In this document: piece by piece, positions 61,949 to 64,000 of the stretch | How positions within the stretch are numbered: position 1 is the stretch's first letter | Layout: each line of letters begins with the position of its first letter | DNA from: Spirochaetota bacterium | GTDB lineage: Bacteria; Spirochaetota; Spirochaetia; Treponematales; UBA12059 | Length of the DNA stretch: 64,000 nt | Direction of reading: 5' to 3' | Assembly: GCA_029560805.1 (NCBI GenBank) | Contig: JAKQKE010000114.1 | Span: 1 to 64,000 of the forward strand | Translations under genes and position numbers: made by a program | The notes under the pieces: generated by a model | Databases searched by the model: none | What the model was told of the DNA's origin: nothing | Seen by the model: only the letters and a program-made list of their open reading frames with translations

Positions 61949-62036
61949 CAAGGCTTTATAGATTAAAATCGCCTGGTATGGTTCGTGTCGCAGTATAAAA
62001 ACGCCGTCATCGGCGAATCGCTCGGAGAAGAAGTGA

Positions 62037-62513
62037 ATGATAAACATTCGTGAATACGAACTGCTATCGCTCGAGACCGGGGCCTACCGGGACATCGAGC
62101 TCGATATACTCAAGGAAACGCTTGCCACCTGGAAAGAGAGGCCCGGCAACCCGTTCGAGCTCATAGAGCTGCGCGACGGAGCGACGCTGGCCGGCTTCTG
62201 CCTGTACTACCGCGCGCCGAACACCGACTATACCTTCGACGTGCACACCTTCGTCGTCGGGCGCGACTACAGGAACAAGGCCGTCGGCCCTCGCCTCGTT
62301 GAACTGCTCGAGGAACGGCTGCTCGAGTCAAGGAGCTACGCGGTCATACGCACCGAGACGAGCAAGCTCAAGGAAGACTCCATCGGCGACGGGTTCTTCC
62401 AGAGCATCGGCTTCCAGACCATCGGCCATATACCGGCGTTCTACGATGCGGACAACGACTACTACATCTACGTCAAGTCGGTCCAGGCCGATACGAAGCG
62501 CGATGGCGCCTAA
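62037..62513 (+). CDS. GNAT-like N-acetyltransferase
   Basis: This 158-residue protein has a GNAT-like order: LAGFCLYYRAP strand near 53-63, FDVHTFVVGRDYRNKAVGPR near 69-88 as the acetyl-CoA loop (KAVGPR in place of GxGxG/A), and FFQSIGFQTIGHI near 123-135. The substrate is unknown. ATG 62037 follows a GGAGAAG site. It may form an operon with the ROK kinase gene 21 bases downstream. Confidence 0.75.
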   Translation: MINIREYELLSLETGAYRDIELDILKETLATWKERPGNPFELIELRDGATLAGFCLYYRAPNTDYTFDVHTFVVGRDYRNKAVGPRLVELLEERLLESRSYAVIRTETSKLKEDSIGDGFFQSIGFQTIGHIPAFYDADNDYYIYVKSVQADTKRDGA

Positions 62514-62534
62514 GGCGACGGGGACGATGGGACG

Positions 62535-63434
62535 ATGCGCATAGCCGCTATCGAGGCCGGCGGCACCAAATTCGTGCTTGGCCTGCTCGAGGTAGCCTCG
62601 GCCGACGTCGCGCCCAGGATCCTGACCAAGCGCCGGATCCCGACCGGCCGCCCCGAAGAGACGATAGCCGAGGCGGAGCGCTGGTTCTCCTCGGTCTTCG
62701 GAGAATTCGGGCCGGCGGACGCGCTCGGCGTCGCTTCGTTCGGGCCGCTCGCCGGCAGGTTCGGCGAATCGGGCTGGGGGCGCATAGGCCCGACGCCGAA
62801 GCCGGGCTGGGCGGGCTTCGACCTGCCCGGCGCCCTCGGCGCGGCCTTGGGGCTCGAGCCGGCCGTGGACACCGACGTGAACGCCGCGGCCTTGGCCGAG
62901 GGCCTCTGGGGCGCCTCGCACGGCCTGCGCGACCACGTCTACGTGACGGTCGGCACCGGCGTCGGCGGCGGCGTCGTATCGAACGGCGCCCTGCTCCACG
63001 GCGCGGGCCACCCGGAAACCGGGCACGTGCCCGTGCCGCGCGAACCCGACGACGACTATTTCGGCCGCTGCCCCTTCCACGGCGCCTGCCTCGAGGGCAT
63101 GGCCTCGGGACCGGCGGTCGCCGAGCGCTGGGGCGCGCCGGCCGAGTCGCTGCCGGCGGATCACCCGGCCTGGGACCTCGAGGCGCGTTACCTGGCTTCC
63201 GGCTTCCTACCCCTCGTGCACGTACTCGCAACCGAGCGTATCGTACTGGGCGGCGGCCTCGGCTCCGCACCGGGGCTGGCCGAGCGGGTGCGCTCGAGGC
63301 TATCCGAGCGCCTGGCCGGCTACACGCCGCGCCTGGACGAGCCGGGAGCGATGGAAGCGTTCATCGTGAGGCCCGGCCTCGGCGGCGACGCCGGCCTGCT
63401 CGGCGCCGCCGCGTTGACCATCGCCGCCGGATAG
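62535..63434 (+). CDS. ROK-family sugar kinase (fructokinase-like)
   Basis: This 299-residue protein has the N-terminal phosphate loop IEAGGTKF at 6-13, the catalytic DTDVNAAALAE near 115-125, VTVGTGVGGG near 137-146 and the ROK zinc motif HPETGHVPV followed by CPFHGACLEG near 178-186. The pattern is close to Gram-positive ROK fructokinases such as GmuE/YdhR. It phosphorylates fructose or another hexose with ATP. The family cannot be pinned to one sugar from sequence alone. A hairpin lies after the stop. Confidence 0.85.
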   Translation: MRIAAIEAGGTKFVLGLLEVASADVAPRILTKRRIPTGRPEETIAEAERWFSSVFGEFGPADALGVASFGPLAGRFGESGWGRIGPTPKPGWAGFDLPGALGAALGLEPAVDTDVNAAALAEGLWGASHGLRDHVYVTVGTGVGGGVVSNGALLHGAGHPETGHVPVPREPDDDYFGRCPFHGACLEGMASGPAVAERWGAPAESLPADHPAWDLEARYLASGFLPLVHVLATERIVLGGGLGSAPGLAERVRSRLSERLAGYTPRLDEPGAMEAFIVRPGLGGDAGLLGAAALTIAAG

Positions 63435-63446
63435 ACGCCGAAAGCG

Positions 63447-63470
63447 GGGCCGGACGCTGGCCGGCCCTTT
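63447..63470 (+). terminator. Possible terminator between the ROK kinase and P5CDH genes
   Basis: GGGCCGG/CCGGCCC (7 bp, seven-base loop) is followed by TTTCCCC, a weak U-tail, in the 39-base convergent gap. Confidence 0.5.
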
Positions 63471-63473
63471 CCC

Positions 63474-64000
63474 CTACCCCAGGAACGGATAGCGCCAGTC
63501 GACCGATGGCGCGAAATTCTCCTTTATCGTGCGCGGGCTCGTCCACCGGACCAGGTTCAGGAACGAGCCGGCCTTGTCGTTCGTTCCGGAGCCACGGGCG
63601 CCTCCGAAGGGCTGCCTACCGACGACCGCGCCCGTGGGCTTGTCGTTGATGTAGAAGTTGCCGGCGGCGTGCCTGAGCGCGCGCGTCGCTTCCATGATGG
63701 CGTGCCTATCCGAGGCGAACACCGCGCCGGTCAGCGCGTAGGGCGAGGTCGTATCGACTAGCTCGTACGCGGCGGCCATGTCGGAGTCGTCGTAGGCGTA
63801 CGCGGTCAGCACCGGCCCGAATACCTCGTTGGCCATCGTCTCGGAGCGCGGGTCGTCGCTGACGATCAGAGTCGGATCGATGAAGAAGCCCTGGCTCTTG
63901 TCGTAGCCGCCGCCCGCGGCTATACGGCAGGCGGGATTGGCCTTGGCGCGGTCGATGAAACCGGCGATCGTATCGAAGGCCGCCTCGTCGATCACGGCGT
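63474..64000 (-). CDS. Delta-1-pyrroline-5-carboxylate dehydrogenase, C-terminal part
   Basis: About 175 C-terminal residues of an aldehyde dehydrogenase are present; the gene continues past the window end. Visible are GFFIDPTLIV, the catalytic-domain NEVFGPVLTAYAY, FYINDKPTGAVVGRQPFGG and SGTNDKAGSFLNLVRW, which are specific to P5C dehydrogenases (PruA/RocA or the PutA C-terminal domain). It oxidises glutamate semialdehyde to glutamate with NAD+ in proline breakdown. Whether it is fused to proline dehydrogenase cannot be seen. The catalytic Cys lies outside the window. Confidence 0.9.
   Translation of the reverse strand, partial: AVIDEAAFDTIAGFIDRAKANPACRIAAGGGYDKSQGFFIDPTLIVSDDPRSETMANEVFGPVLTAYAYDDSDMAAAYELVDTTSPYALTGAVFASDRHAIMEATRALRHAAGNFYINDKPTGAVVGRQPFGGARGSGTNDKAGSFLNLVRWTSPRTIKENFAPSVDWRYPFLG

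Overview
The window is GC-rich, densely coding chromosomal DNA with short gaps, many 1-8 bp gene overlaps and one tRNA. Several genes point to a GC-rich spirochaete (Spirochaetota). These are the elongation factor G of the mitochondrial EF-G1/spirochaete kind, a Crp-like regulator paired with a cNMP-binding/TPR protein, a complete moxR-DUF58-bat operon, and a small RecA-fold ATPase next to fusA. This placement is inferred from gene content; no 16S rRNA gene is present.

Layout. 1-5248 (+): the end of an unassigned gene, then a metallophosphatase, a transmembrane Ser/Thr kinase, an FHA membrane protein and a secreted vWA-FHA protein, which together look like a phospho-signalling operon. 5274-10052 (-): recJ, a pyrimidine-nucleoside phosphorylase, recO and a small outer-membrane barrel. 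10162-11028 (+): rlmJ. 11033-24915: a peptide and D-amino-acid block with an M19 dipeptidase, lysA, a DppA-type D-aminopeptidase, an M20 amidohydrolase, two adjacent alanine racemases, a gamma-glutamyl hydrolase and oppBCDF divergent from oppA. 25227-30776 (-): an acetyltransferase, two envelope proteins, and a yfcC transporter-M20 hydrolase-C39-like peptidase operon. 30926-33030: a PHP phosphatase, a TraR/DksA protein, infA and a frameshifted smr gene. 33052-40449 (-): the Bat operon. 41099-45523: a LarA-fold protein, 6-phosphogluconolactonase, an unrecognised helical protein and the RecA-fold ATPase. 45693-55279: fusA, a cadherin-like-repeat lipoprotein, tryptophanase, adenosine deaminase and a NarL-type two-component system. 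55292-58431 (-): a sugar ABC transporter. 58593-61769 (-): tRNA-Thr(CGT), the two cNMP-binding proteins and an amidohydrolase. 62037-64000: an acetyltransferase, a ROK sugar kinase and the end of a pyrroline-5-carboxylate dehydrogenase gene.

The physiology suggested is heterotrophic: import of peptides and sugars, amino-acid and nucleoside breakdown (tryptophanase, adenosine deaminase, nucleoside phosphorylase, P5C dehydrogenase), and handling of D-amino-acid or peptidoglycan-type peptides.

The least conventional content is between genes. Three unrelated families of hairpin-rich tandem repeats start within a few tens of bases 3' of a stop codon (24909-25203, 44467-44819, 51779-52021). The 44.5 kb family keeps its stems while their sequences change, which is what a structured RNA or an evolving palindromic element would show. 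A 21-bp, ten-unit array (43460-43669) fills the predicted leader of the unrecognised gene at 43763. Several promoters place the transcription start at or next to the ATG, so leaderless mRNAs look likely here. All promoter, hairpin and operator calls were read by eye and have not been tested.
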